Positions 24,432 to 33,102 are shown, counted from the first letter of the stretch. The stretch is DNA of 64,000 nucleotides from Methanomassiliicoccus sp. (GCA_018262895.1 JADFDJ010000005.1:1-64000); one strand, 5' to 3'. Notes: generated by a model not told the origin, from the letters alone. Program-made: numbers and translations.

Positions 24432-25010
24432 ATGAAGGTCATAGCGTTCAACGGCAGTCCGCGCAAGAACGGGAACACCAACAGGGCTCTGGAGGTGGTC
24501 CTGCAGGAGATCGCCAAGGAAGGCATCGACACCGAGCTGGTGCAGATGGGTTGCGAGGACCTCGCCCCCTGCCAGGCATGTAATGTGTGCGTGCAGAAGA
24601 AGGACAGGAAATGCAAGCGAAAGGACGATAAGGTCAACGAGTGGATCCAGAAGATGATCGAGGCGGACGGGATCATCATCGGGTCCCCTGTGTACTTCGG
24701 CTCCATGACCGCACAGACCAAGGCCTTCGTCGACCGTGTGGGGTACGTTAACCGGGCAAACGGCAACCTTTTCCGGAGAAAGGTGGGCGCAGCGGTCACC
24801 GTCAACCGCCGCGCTGGGGCCCTGGCCACCTTCCAATCTATAAACGATTTCTTCCTGATAGGGGAGATGGTAGTGGTCGGCTCCTCCTACTGGAACGTTA
24901 TCAACGCATTGAAACCTGGTGAAATTGAGCAGGACGAGGAAGGGCTGCGGACGATGAAGGACCTGGGGCGGAACATGGCGTGGCTGATCAAGAAGATCAA
25001 CGCGCCCTGA
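24432..25010 (+). CDS. Iron-sulfur flavoprotein (NADPH-dependent FMN reductase fold)
   Basis: Flavodoxin-like electron-transfer protein. VIAFNGSPRKNGNTNRAL binds FMN phosphate, and PCQACNVCVQKKDRKC gives four Cys (47, 50, 53, 61) in the compact CX2CX2CX7C arrangement of methanogen iron-sulfur flavoproteins, which bind a 4Fe-4S cluster. GSPVYFGSMTAQTKAFVDR is a further family motif. 192 residues from the ATG at 24432. The frame is open back to 24372 through the trp promoter, so the upstream codons are rejected. TCATATAG lies about 26 bases before the ATG. Confidence 0.9.
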   Translation: MKVIAFNGSPRKNGNTNRALEVVLQEIAKEGIDTELVQMGCEDLAPCQACNVCVQKKDRKCKRKDDKVNEWIQKMIEADGIIIGSPVYFGSMTAQTKAFVDRVGYVNRANGNLFRRKVGAAVTVNRRAGALATFQSINDFFLIGEMVVVGSSYWNVINALKPGEIEQDEEGLRTMKDLGRNMAWLIKKINAP

Positions 25011-25144
25011 GGGTCCCTCGGACCAAATGGGGGTGACAATCCTCGGGTATGCGTTGATGTTCGACCTTCCGCTCTTCAAGGAAATGATGCCATGATGTCC
25101 GGACACATCATTGACACTATGGAACTGGTTGGAGCTTAGATCGC

Positions 25145-26209
25145 ATGGCCATAGGAGTGGAGCAGAGGGATGTGGTCGTTGTGGGGGCGGGTCCCGCGGG
25201 TGCGGCGGCCGCGCTCTTTCTGAAGAGGGCGGACCAGGAGAGGGACGTCCTAGTTCTGGACCGGCTCACAGGCGAGAAGTACTCCAGATATCACCGCATG
25301 TGCGGCCAGGCAATATCCAGAGCAGCGTTCCGGGACCTGAGCCCCCTGAAGCCCCAGAACATCCTGCACCGGATCACCCACCTCAGGGACGAATGGTCCG
25401 ATGGCAACTTCATCGAGTTCAGAAGCCACGGTTATATACTCGACCGCCCCAGCTTTCTAAGAGGCATGCTGGACCGTTTCCGCTCACTGGGTGGGGAGAT
25501 GAGGGCGGCAGCGCTGGGTTCCGTCGCCCGGGATGATGAGGGATTGCTGCTCTACCTTTCTGACGGAAGGGTCGTCCGAGCCCGCAAACTGATAGCAGCT
25601 GACGGCTCGAGATCGCTGGTGAGGAAGGCGCTGTTCAAAGAAGAGCCTCCGGCGATGCTCAGGATGGAGCAATGTCTCGTTCAGAAGGAGGTGCGTGAGG
25701 ACACCCTCACCTTCATCCAGGAGGAGAGGTACCAGGGAGGCTACCGCTGGGAGTTCCCGGCAGGGGACCTGTGCTGTGTGGGATTCCCTCGGGGCACCGA
25801 CACCGTGGAAGGGGAGATCATGGAGCGCCATCGCAGGAACATACCTATCGGAGGGGTGAGATGCGTGGAACGGGATGGAGTGTACCTCGTCGGGGACGCT
25901 GCGGCCATGGCCAACCCCGTGACCTGGGGCGGGATCAGGGTATCCATGATCTCCGGGCGCAAGGCCGCCGAGGCCGTCGCCTCCGGAAGCCCTCAGGTCT
26001 ATCAGCAGTGGTGGGAAAGGACCCCCTTGTCCCCGGCAAGGTTCATGGAAGCATATGCTAGCCTGGGGAAAATGACCGATGACGATTACCGGAAGGCGTC
26101 CAAAGGCATTAACCGCAACCCCTTATCGTGGCTGCGAGCATACCTCACCAGGGGCGAGTACAGGCACCTCTACGATGCCCTCCTGCTTTGCCTGAGGTAT
26201 GGATGGTGA
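25145..26209 (+). CDS. Geranylgeranyl reductase family flavoprotein
   Basis: FAD-dependent oxidoreductase related to archaeal digeranylgeranylglycerophospholipid reductases that saturate isoprenoid chains. VVVVGAGPAGAAAALFLKRA is the FAD-binding motif, YHRMCGQAIS is the conserved Cys-containing segment, YRWEFPAGDLCCVGF matches the YxWxFP substrate motif, and VYLVGDAAAMANPVTWGGI is the second FAD motif. 354 residues. Whether it acts on membrane lipids or another isoprenoid is not clear from sequence. Confidence 0.85.
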   Translation: MAIGVEQRDVVVVGAGPAGAAAALFLKRADQERDVLVLDRLTGEKYSRYHRMCGQAISRAAFRDLSPLKPQNILHRITHLRDEWSDGNFIEFRSHGYILDRPSFLRGMLDRFRSLGGEMRAAALGSVARDDEGLLLYLSDGRVVRARKLIAADGSRSLVRKALFKEEPPAMLRMEQCLVQKEVREDTLTFIQEERYQGGYRWEFPAGDLCCVGFPRGTDTVEGEIMERHRRNIPIGGVRCVERDGVYLVGDAAAMANPVTWGGIRVSMISGRKAAEAVASGSPQVYQQWWERTPLSPARFMEAYASLGKMTDDDYRKASKGINRNPLSWLRAYLTRGEYRHLYDALLLCLRYGW

Positions 26210-26254
26210 TCTACAATGGGACCTTCTCCGACCGGTAAGCTTTTAGCGGTTGTG

Positions 26255-26271
26255 TTGGATGTATAATCCAA
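26255..26271. promoter_or_regulatory. Operator-like palindrome TTGGA-N7-TCCAA before the adenosyltransferase gene
   Basis: TTGGATGTATAATCCAA, identical to the copy at 12707-12723; the identity extends three bases further upstream (20 bases in all). GTATAA inside it lies about 22-28 bases before the possible starts at 26285 and 26291, so it probably contains the TATA box. Confidence 0.65.
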
Positions 26272-26284
26272 GAGTTCGTTGATC

Positions 26285-26830
26285 ATGACAGTGAAGGAAG
26301 ACATACGGCAGAAGCTGGGGCTTGTTCACGTTTACACCGGGAACGGTAAGGGCAAGACCACCGCGGCCTTGGGCCTGGCATTACGGGCCATGGGCAACGA
26401 CCTGAACGTTGCCATGGTGCAGTTCATGAAGTGCCCGCAGTACTACGGAGAGTACGAGATCTCGAAATCTTTGCCCAACTTCACCCTGCTGCCCATGGGC
26501 AGGGACTGCCTGGTACACGCAGATAAACCACTTCCCGAGGACAAAGAGGCCGCCGAGGCCGCGCTTCGAAAGTCAGAGGAGCTCATTCACTCTGGCAAGT
26601 ATGACATGGTGATCATGGACGAGGTGAACGTTTCCATCAAGTTCGACCTCGTCAACGTCGACGATGTTATTAATGTTGTCAAGAACCGCCCTCCGCGCGT
26701 GGAGGTGGTCCTGACCGGTCGCTATGCACCCCCGCAGCTGGTGGAGATCGCGGACCTGGTTACAGAGATGAAGTGCATCAAGCATCCCTTCACCAAGGGC
26801 ATTCCCGCCCGAGATGGGATAGAGCGTTGA
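26285..26830 (+). CDS. cobA: Cob(I)alamin adenosyltransferase (CobA/CobO/BtuR type)
   Basis: Transfers the adenosyl group of ATP to reduced corrinoid, making adenosylcobamide. GLVHVYTGNGKGKTTAALGLALRAMG is the P-loop typical of BtuR/CobA. Downstream VAMVQFMK, MVIMDEVNVSIKFDLV (Walker B) and VEVVLTGRYAPPQLVEIADLVTEMKCIKHPFTKGIPARDGIE are diagnostic. About 181 residues. The ATG at 26285 is given; a GTG at 26291 is also possible and suits a leaderless mRNA better. It stands alone, but its promoter carries the same palindrome as the cbi operon. Confidence 0.93.
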   Translation: MTVKEDIRQKLGLVHVYTGNGKGKTTAALGLALRAMGNDLNVAMVQFMKCPQYYGEYEISKSLPNFTLLPMGRDCLVHADKPLPEDKEAAEAALRKSEELIHSGKYDMVIMDEVNVSIKFDLVNVDDVINVVKNRPPRVEVVLTGRYAPPQLVEIADLVTEMKCIKHPFTKGIPARDGIER

Positions 26831-26984
26831 TCGGCCCCAGCTGGACAACCTCTTAGTAACACTAGGTCATCGGCGGCGCCCATGCTGTGCCCCTGTTCCT
26901 TGAGCACGTAAATATGCGAGCAGGAGACTTAGCCCATGATACCCAATGCCAAAGAGGTCGGACGGCCTCCGGAAACGAATCTTA

Positions 26985-27263
26985 TCAGGGGTTTGTCTGG
27001 ACCATCCTGGTCAAGGTTGTCATATCAATGTTTAGCTGGGCCACATCCGACATGTTCTTTATTGAGGAGGTAGGCAGCGAAATCTTGGCGGTGCGGAGTA
27101 TGGGCTTCTTAAGATTGAGCTCGTCCACCACGTTCTTATCCAGGTCTATGACGAGGGCGGTCACGTTCCAGCTTCTAACGTCGATCCATCCACCGCTCAG
27201 GACCCCGACCTTACGGCCGTCGGTGGTGATGACATCCCTGGCCTTGATGCACCCCATCTCCAT
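26985..27263 (-). CDS. PRC-barrel domain protein
   Basis: 92 residues forming one PRC-barrel: IKARDVITTDGRKVGVLSGGWIDVRSWNVTALVIDLDK, then TAKISLPTSSIKNMSDVAQLNIDM. Such stand-alone barrels occur in many methanogens and are thought to bind RNA or protein partners; no role is known here. GAGAGG lies three bases before the ATG. It is convergent with cobA. Confidence 0.85.
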   Translation of the reverse strand: MEMGCIKARDVITTDGRKVGVLSGGWIDVRSWNVTALVIDLDKNVVDELNLKKPILRTAKISLPTSSIKNMSDVAQLNIDMTTLTRMVQTNP

Positions 27264-27408
27264 TATCCTCTCGTTCCCTGGACCAATTATTATTGGATCA
27301 CCGTCCTTTTCATGAAAAAAAGGCTACTCCGGTCTTATATACACTTTCGCCGAAACCACGCTCCGCGATCTAACGGAGCTGTGAATGTGGCTTGACCGAA
27401 GAGTAAGC

Positions 27409-27621
27409 TCATCTCCGGAGAACGAGCATCAGGAACACCACGACAATGAAAGCTATCCCGGTAAGGGTAAGATCGGACGTTAAGTAGTAAACGGCCAGGG
27501 CCACTATGGCAGGAGGAAGGAAGAACAGAAGGCTCTTGATGATGAACACCAAGATGCCCACCCCTACGATCAACAACAGCAGGAGAACGAGCCACGACAG
27601 ACCAGCGCCCAAAATGAACAT
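27409..27621 (-). CDS. Small membrane protein of unknown function
   Basis: 70 residues, almost entirely hydrophobic, with two to three membrane segments (LSWLVLLLLLIVGVGILVFI, then SLLFFLPPAIVALAVYYL, and FIVVVFLMLVLRR). AGGAT lies upstream of the ATG. No family recognised. The Leu/Val-rich composition over the full frame makes a chance ORF unlikely. Confidence 0.65.
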   Translation of the reverse strand: MFILGAGLSWLVLLLLLIVGVGILVFIIKSLLFFLPPAIVALAVYYLTSDLTLTGIAFIVVVFLMLVLRR

Positions 27622-27751
27622 TTTTCGATCCTGAAGGTCAAAGCATCATGGAGCTCTTCAATCTTATCGATGGGCCCTCCTCTCTGATCCTTACCAAAAG
27701 TTCGTTGCCATCGCCAAAGAAATATAGATTGGCACATCTTTGAGCCGGTCC

Positions 27752-28645
27752 GTGAACGTACTGATCACAGGTGCTTCAGGGCAGCTAAGCTCATATCTTT
27801 TCGAGGAAATGGCATCAATGCATGAGGCATGGGGAGTTGATATCCGCCAGCCCGAATTCTCCAGCGCGATCGGTAAGGTCACCATCGCCGACATCAGGGA
27901 CCCTGCGGCCATGCTGCAGGCATGCAAGGGCGCGGATGCCGTGATCCATACAGCGGCCCAGGTCTCCGTCCAGCGTTCCACGGAGGACCCCGCCTTCGAC
28001 GTGGAGACCAATGTCCTGGGGACCGTCCGAACGCTGAAGGCGGCCAAGGATGCTGGCGTGTCCAAGTTCGTGTTCATTTCCAGCGCCGCCGTTTACGGGA
28101 ACCCCCATTACATACCGGTGGATGAGGACCATCCCGTGGCACCCCTCTCCATATACGGTTCCAGCAAGCTATCGGCGGAACATTTCGTGCAGGCCTTCGG
28201 TTCGTCGTACGGTCTGCGCTGGGCCATTATCCGTCCGTTCAACTTCTACTCCCCGCGGGCCGATCCCAAGAGCCCGTACTCGGGAGTGATAACAAAATTC
28301 ACCCAGAACGCCAACGCCGGCCTTCCTCTGAGGGTCGAAGGGGACGGGTCCCAGACGAGGGACTTCCTCCATGCTGCAGACGTTGCTCGGCTGGTACGGC
28401 TGACCATGGAGGCCGAGAACAGCGGTATGGTATTGAACGGTGGTTCCGGTCAGGCAACAAGCATCCTGGACCTGGCAGAGGTGATAAAAAAAGTATGTCC
28501 CAGCGAGGTCCGGGTTGAGCACATAGCCCCCCGCACAGCAGATATCAAGAACTCAGTTGCCAAAGTGGATCGTGCCAAGGAGATGGTGGGCTTCAGCACA
28601 CGCATCTCCCTGGAGGAAGGACTCAAGGCTTTCTTTCGGACCTAA
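27752..28645 (+). CDS. NAD-dependent epimerase/dehydratase (nucleotide-sugar type)
   Basis: Extended short-chain dehydrogenase. LITGASGQLSSYLFEEM binds NAD, FVFISSAAVYG supplies Ser, and ISIYGSSKLSAEHF gives the catalytic Tyr-x3-Lys (YGSSK). PFNFYSPRADP and GDGSQTRDFLHAADVARL are typical of UDP-glucose 4-epimerase and related enzymes. The substrate cannot be assigned. GTG at 27752 is preferred to TTG at 27740 because AATATAG at about 27720 sits 30 bases upstream. A flippase gene lies 3 kb away, so surface glycan synthesis is possible. Confidence 0.88.
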   Translation: MNVLITGASGQLSSYLFEEMASMHEAWGVDIRQPEFSSAIGKVTIADIRDPAAMLQACKGADAVIHTAAQVSVQRSTEDPAFDVETNVLGTVRTLKAAKDAGVSKFVFISSAAVYGNPHYIPVDEDHPVAPLSIYGSSKLSAEHFVQAFGSSYGLRWAIIRPFNFYSPRADPKSPYSGVITKFTQNANAGLPLRVEGDGSQTRDFLHAADVARLVRLTMEAENSGMVLNGGSGQATSILDLAEVIKKVCPSEVRVEHIAPRTADIKNSVAKVDRAKEMVGFSTRISLEEGLKAFFRT

Positions 28646-28650
28646 GGGTT

Positions 28651-29019
28651 TTACAGATCGATTATATTCTGGCCCTCTTTTATGAAGACGGTCATGTCGA
28701 TGTTGTAGTTGTAGTCCTCGGTGGTGCCGTCGATCATCTCGATCTTCGCTTTGATCTTGTTCTTCTCGAAGGTGATCTGGGCGTTCTTTACACGAGCTTT
28801 GTAAAGGTTTATCCTCTTACCTGCCTGGGTCAGCTTTCTCTCGTCGCAGTATATGAGGCCGGCAGACTCGAGCAGATTGATCTTACGATAGCACGCAGCG
28901 ATGGGAATGCCAAGCTTCTCAGAAAGCTCGAACGCGCTCTTCGCCTTACCCATTGTGGCCAGCAGGATCTTCGCCGAATATTCTTCCGTCAAGAGCCTTG
29001 ATGTCTCCAAAGCGTGCAA
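28651..29019 (-). CDS. Winged-helix (ArsR-like) transcriptional regulator
   Basis: 122 residues. The N-terminal winged helix reads SAKILLATMGKAKSAFELSEKLGIPIAACYRKINLLESAGLIYCDE, a typical HTH with recognition helix AACYRKINLLESAGLI, followed by a charged beta segment (KNAQITFEKNKIKAKIEMID). No metal-binding Cys pattern is apparent. A TTG start with AGGTGA five bases upstream is used. Target genes unknown. It ends five bases from the convergent epimerase. Confidence 0.8.
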   Translation of the reverse strand: MHALETSRLLTEEYSAKILLATMGKAKSAFELSEKLGIPIAACYRKINLLESAGLIYCDERKLTQAGKRINLYKARVKNAQITFEKNKIKAKIEMIDGTTEDYNYNIDMTVFIKEGQNIIDL

Positions 29020-29238
29020 CTAATTCACCTAATGGTTTAACCGTCTAGTGAGATATATAAAATATCTCCATAGATTATCACTTTTGAATTGCTGATTCCA
29101 TCACTGGCCAGTGGGTTATTATCGAAAAAGAAACGACCTCCGCTCTCGGTATCGGGACTCGGAATACGTTCGGATTTCCTCACCGTTCCGACCTTTCATA
29201 AAGTGATAAATTTGTATTTAATTATCAATATAAAAACA

Positions 29239-29337
29239 ATGGACAGCTCCAAAGCAGACGCCAAAGACATATGGCGCAAGGGCTTCCTGATCGAATTGTC
29301 CTTTTCTTTCCGGCCAACCCTTCACTTACGTTCGTAA
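29239..29337 (+). CDS. Possible 32-residue microprotein
   Basis: ATG at 29239 lies about 24 bases after a TATA-like TATTTAATTA (29212-29221), as for leaderless genes here. The product begins MDSSKADAKDIWRKGF and ends in HLRS. The stop codon falls inside a 9-bp hairpin (29314-29344). No family. It might instead be a short non-coding RNA ending at the hairpin. Confidence 0.3.
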   Translation: MDSSKADAKDIWRKGFLIELSFSFRPTLHLRS

Positions 29338-29344
29338 GGGTTGG
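29314..29344 (+). terminator. 9-bp hairpin, terminator-like
   Basis: CCAACCCTT (29314-29322) pairs with AAGGGTTGG (29336-29344) around a 13-base loop that itself can form CTTACG/CGTAAG. No strong T-run follows, so the terminator role is uncertain. Confidence 0.4.
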
Positions 29345-29431
29345 TTCAGAGGGTTGTCTCAGTTCGGTTTGTCGTTATTTATAGCGATAACGATATAAAC
29401 AGCCAGCAAGATTTCCGGCGGAGGCTTCAAA

Positions 29432-29497
29432 ATGGGCTGTGGAAAGTGCGCAACCGACAAGAAGAAGGACGCCAAGGTAGAGAAGAAGAAAAAGTGA
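29432..29497 (+). CDS. 21-residue Cys/Lys-rich microprotein
   Basis: Product MGCGKCATDKKK..., a CxxC (Cys3, Cys6) followed by a lysine-rich tail ending in KKKK. GGAGG at 29420-29424 is seven bases before the ATG, and TTTATAG near 29389 supplies a promoter with a short leader. The good spacing, charged composition and CxxC support a real gene too short for usual gene finders. It could bind a metal or nucleic acid. No known family is claimed. Confidence 0.55.
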   Translation: MGCGKCATDKKKDAKVEKKKK

Positions 29498-29533
29498 GCT
29501 CTTCTTGACGCTCCGACGTCCGAAACCCTTTCC

Positions 29534-30436
29534 CTACCTCTTCTGAGCCACTGTTCTTGACACTGTGAAGATCGCGAGGAACACAAGGACCGCTCCCAGT
29601 ACCGTCATTGTGTCCAAAGGCTCGCTCAGCAGCACGACCCCAAGGAGAACGGCGAAAGCAGATTCTGACAGCAGCACTGTGGCCGAAGTGGTCATGGACA
29701 AGGACCGTAGGCCTATGGCCCACAGCAAGGTCGGCACCGAGGTGCAGAACAGGCCAACGAACAGCACCGCCGGGATGGACAGATCGCCTAGCTCTCCCGG
29801 GCCGCCGATGAAAAGGCTGAGGACGAGGAGGAAGAAAGCGCTCAGAAGGTGAAAGGACATGACCCACTCATCATTGCCCATCACCTTGACGGCGAACTTG
29901 GTCAAAGGATAGTTGGCCGCGATAGAGAAGGAAGCGATAAGTAAGAGGATATCTCCCAGGAAGACGTTGGTGCCCAGGAAGCTGAGGTCCCAACCAGTGG
30001 TGATGGTCATGAGCCCCAGCAGGCCCACGGCCACTCCCAGCGCCTGAACCCTTCCGATGACCTCCCGGAAGATGATGGCAGAAAGGGGTGCCACAAAGAT
30101 CACGTTGCTGCCCACTATCAGACCACCAACGGAAGCGGTGGAGAGGGTGAGCCCGATATACTGGCAGGCTATCATCGCGGTCGCGAAAAAGGTCCCCGCC
30201 CATACCTCCCACCGTTTGAATATGGACAGGTTCAACCTCTTCCTCCTGCGGACCAGGAGCATTGCCAAGAGGCCGCCGGTCCCCATGGTGGCGGCACCGA
30301 AAAGGAGGGGATTGATGCCGCCCATGCCGTCCTTTATGACCACATACTGCGAGCCGTACAGGAGGCTGGCCACCAACGACAGCATCAGTGCGGAGCGTGC
30401 GCTCCTCTCCTCGATGCTCAATGTGGTGACCCTCAT
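29534..30436 (-). CDS. EamA/DMT-family transporter
   Basis: Ten predicted membrane segments in two EamA repeats: SALMLSLVASLLYGSQYVVIKDG at the start of the first, and LLLIASFSIAANYPLTKFAV at the start of the second, with SVPTLLWAIGLRSLSMTTSATVLLSESAFAVLLGVVLLSEPL near the end as typical of the RhaT/EamA group. About 300 residues from the ATG at 30436. Substrate unknown. Unlike the transporter at 14184-15236 it has no His-rich tail. Confidence 0.85.
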   Translation of the reverse strand: MRVTTLSIEERSARSALMLSLVASLLYGSQYVVIKDGMGGINPLLFGAATMGTGGLLAMLLVRRRKRLNLSIFKRWEVWAGTFFATAMIACQYIGLTLSTASVGGLIVGSNVIFVAPLSAIIFREVIGRVQALGVAVGLLGLMTITTGWDLSFLGTNVFLGDILLLIASFSIAANYPLTKFAVKVMGNDEWVMSFHLLSAFFLLVLSLFIGGPGELGDLSIPAVLFVGLFCTSVPTLLWAIGLRSLSMTTSATVLLSESAFAVLLGVVLLSEPLDTMTVLGAVLVFLAIFTVSRTVAQKR

Positions 30437-30669
30437 CTGTACACTTCCCAGACCGGGGAGAACCCCTTCCAGCACATATCCTTTCGCATTGCTTGAATGC
30501 TGCCCTTGCATCACCCAATACGCCTGGCGATGTTACCGACATACTATGAAAAGGCGCAGCTGCCTGATGGAGCGTGCCTGCGCTGCCAAGCACATTCCCT
30601 CGTGTTCGTCAGGACTGGGTTTCATTGGAAAAATATTTTGGGCTACGAGGACCTTTACTATCTTCAGCT

Positions 30670-31509
30670 ATGTTCGAGCGAATATTGTTCCCTCTGGATT
30701 TCTCCGAGCCCTCCCTTAGGATGCTCAAGTGCGTGAAAGAGCTGAAGGGCTTCGGTCTCAAGGAGGTGGTCCTCTGCCACGTTGCCGCCTCAGGCATCTC
30801 CCTGACTTCCGATCATAGAGAGACCCTCGAGGGTATTAAAGAGAGCATCCGCCAGGTGGGTTGCGAGGTCCGGGAGGTCGTAACGGAGGGAGACCCCGTG
30901 GAGCAGGTCCTGGATATCGCCGAATCCGAGGACGTGTCCCTTATCGCCATGGCATCCAGCGGAAAAGGCAGGACGCAGGAACTGCTCATCGGCTCCACGT
31001 CTTTCGGGATCCTCCGCTCCACATCTCGGCCGGTGCTGATAAACAAATTCCCTGAGGTGGAAGATGAACTGCGAAGCGCAGAACCGTCGCCCATTTTCCA
31101 GAAAGCGTTGGTTCCGATCGATTTCTCCTCCTGCACAGATATGTGCATGATGCTGCTGCCAGAGCTCTCCAGCCGTGGCCTCAGGGAGGCGGTCCTATTC
31201 AATGTCGTGGAGAGCGGTAGCTCCAACATCCAGGAGGGGAAGCGTTTCCAGAAGGTGCTGAACAAGGTGATGCTGGACCTGGATGAGATGAGGAGCAAGC
31301 TGGAAGGTCGGGGCTGTCGAGTGTCCACCCACGTTCACTTCGGCACGGTCCCGTACAACATCCTCGAAGCCTCCAGGGAGCTTGATGCCTCTGTCATCAT
31401 ACTCGGGGCCCATCGCAAGAGCCTCCTGCGCGAAATAACTCTGGGGGGCAACTCCGAGACCGTGGTGCGCAGGTCCACAATACCCCTGCTGGTCATCCCC
31501 TGCGATTAA
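30670..31509 (+). CDS. Universal stress protein with two Usp domains
   Basis: Tandem UspA folds: domain 1 starts FERILFPLDFSEPS and ends near TSFGILRSTSRPVLI; domain 2 starts FQKALVPIDFSSCTDM and ends SETVVRRSTIPLLVI. The second domain keeps a G-x2-R-x9-G-x(9)-S/T-like ATP loop (GAHRKSLLREITLGGNSETV), so it may bind ATP. Domain 1 has the related ASSGKGRTQELLIGSTS. 279 residues from the ATG at 30670. An AT-rich element AAAATATTTT lies about 35 bases upstream. Confidence 0.88.
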   Translation: MFERILFPLDFSEPSLRMLKCVKELKGFGLKEVVLCHVAASGISLTSDHRETLEGIKESIRQVGCEVREVVTEGDPVEQVLDIAESEDVSLIAMASSGKGRTQELLIGSTSFGILRSTSRPVLINKFPEVEDELRSAEPSPIFQKALVPIDFSSCTDMCMMLLPELSSRGLREAVLFNVVESGSSNIQEGKRFQKVLNKVMLDLDEMRSKLEGRGCRVSTHVHFGTVPYNILEASRELDASVIILGAHRKSLLREITLGGNSETVVRRSTIPLLVIPCD

Positions 31510-31579
31510 GGAAGATCGAGGCACAGCTGTCCTGGGAACGAAGGCACAGCACCACGACCTATAAGCAAAAAAAGGATTG

Positions 31580-31696
31580 CTAGCCTGCCGCGGCGTCCAC
31601 ATCCACATTGTCATCCTTAGGGGCCTGACGCGGGGGTCCTGCACGAGAGAACCCAGATGGTGGATTCATAGCCCTCTTTCGAAGGTTCCCATGCAT
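31580..31696 (-). CDS. Possible 38-residue microprotein or small RNA unit
   Basis: On the minus strand ATG at 31696 lies about 23 bases after a TATA-like element (31714-31723), and the TAG stop at 31580-31582 is followed by T7 (31567-31573). The product ends APKDDNVDVDAAAG. Promoter, frame and terminator-like T-run form a compact unit inside an otherwise empty 285-base gap. It could equally be an antisense or small RNA. Confidence 0.3.
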   Translation of the reverse strand: MHGNLRKRAMNPPSGFSRAGPPRQAPKDDNVDVDAAAG

Positions 31697-31794
31697 CGGA
31701 CCGTCGGCAGCCCATGTATAATGGAACTACCGGAGGACGTAACTACGGCCCGAGGTAACCATTAATATAGAGGTCGTCATGGCCTTCGTGACCG

Positions 31795-33102
31795 ATGTTC
31801 GAAAGATCAGCTCGCTTTCTGAGCGCTGGAGGGATGGCCGGGGCAGCATTCATAATGCTCATCGCCACCGTTGCCGGAGGAGGGTGCAACTTCATCTATC
31901 AGGTCATGATGGCGAACCTGATCCCTGATGACCTGGCAGAGCTCAACACCTTACTGGCTATTCTCTACATCGTCACGGTCCCCGCGTCAGCTGTCCAGAA
32001 CGTGCTCATTCGCTACGTTTCCAAGTTCAACGCTCTGGACAAGCCGGATGTTATCTCCTGGCTGATGAAGAGAATATTCATACTCACAACATCAGCGGGG
32101 GTAGCTCTGGCCATAGTGATAGTATTGGTCCTGAGCATCCCTGAGGTCGCCTCAACCCTAAAGATCTCATCGAACTTGGGAGTCCTCCTGCTGGGCATAG
32201 CGGTCCTCTTCGCCATGCTGTCCCCTGTGGGGCATGGCCCTCTGCAGGCCTTCCAACGCTTCGTTGCCTTTGGGACCCTGACCGTAGGTAACTTTGTCCT
32301 GAAGCTGTCAATGGGGGTGGGCTTGGTACTGCTGGGCTATGGTGTAGCGGGAGGCATAGGCGGAGTGCTCATAGGTCTGGCGTTCTCCAGCGGGCTCTCC
32401 CTTTTCTTGGTCAGGAAATACCTTCTGCGCAAGGGCACTCCCATAGACAGCGGTGAGATCTGGTGGTATACCGTCCCCGCCACGGTCGCTCAGCTCTGCT
32501 TCACCATCCTGACGATGGTGGACGTGATATTCGCTACCAGCCTATTGCCCAAGGACCAGGCCAGCTACTACGCTGCCGCGTCCTCTCTGGCCAAGATAAT
32601 TCTGTTCCTGCCAGGAGCGGTCTCCACGGTGATGTTCCCCAAGATCTCTCGGGCACATGCTGTGAAGGGCGAGACCTCGCGGATACTGACAACGGCCTTC
32701 TTCATGACCCTGGCATTGTCCGGACTAGTAGTGGCAGCTTACTTCCTGCTGCCTGATTTCATCCTCAACATCCTCATACCTGCCAACCCGTACAGGGAGC
32801 TGATCGCCCCATTGCTCCAGGGTCTGGGGGTTGCGTACCTGCTTCTGGGTCTTGCCAACCTGTTCATGCTATACGGTCTGGCCACAGACGGTCATGCCTA
32901 TGTCACCATACTGGGAATGTCGGTCATCATGCTAATGGCCATGATCTTCGCGTTAGTTGCAGGCGGCATATCCTTCACCCCCATGATTGTGGTTCTGGTG
33001 ATGGTGGCAACGGGCATGTTCATCGTGGTGCTGAGCGCTATATACCTGATAATCGTGGAAAGGGAATGGCGCCCCATGAAGAAGAACGGATCCTCCAACT
33101 AG
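31795..33102 (+). CDS. Polysaccharide flippase-like membrane protein (MATE/Wzx superfamily)
   Basis: 435 residues with about 12-14 membrane segments. The start GGMAGAAFIMLIATVAGGGCNFIYQVMMANLIPDDLAELNTLLAI matches the oligosaccharide flippase fold, as do later DVIFATSLLPKDQASYYAAASSLAKIILFLPGAVSTVMFPKISRAHA. Probably moves lipid-linked glycans across the membrane, but the substrate is not known. TTAATATAG about 30 bases before the ATG suggests a leaderless mRNA. Its end overlaps the convergent kinase gene by four bases. Confidence 0.85.
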   Translation: MFERSARFLSAGGMAGAAFIMLIATVAGGGCNFIYQVMMANLIPDDLAELNTLLAILYIVTVPASAVQNVLIRYVSKFNALDKPDVISWLMKRIFILTTSAGVALAIVIVLVLSIPEVASTLKISSNLGVLLLGIAVLFAMLSPVGHGPLQAFQRFVAFGTLTVGNFVLKLSMGVGLVLLGYGVAGGIGGVLIGLAFSSGLSLFLVRKYLLRKGTPIDSGEIWWYTVPATVAQLCFTILTMVDVIFATSLLPKDQASYYAAASSLAKIILFLPGAVSTVMFPKISRAHAVKGETSRILTTAFFMTLALSGLVVAAYFLLPDFILNILIPANPYRELIAPLLQGLGVAYLLLGLANLFMLYGLATDGHAYVTILGMSVIMLMAMIFALVAGGISFTPMIVVLVMVATGMFIVVLSAIYLIIVEREWRPMKKNGSSN

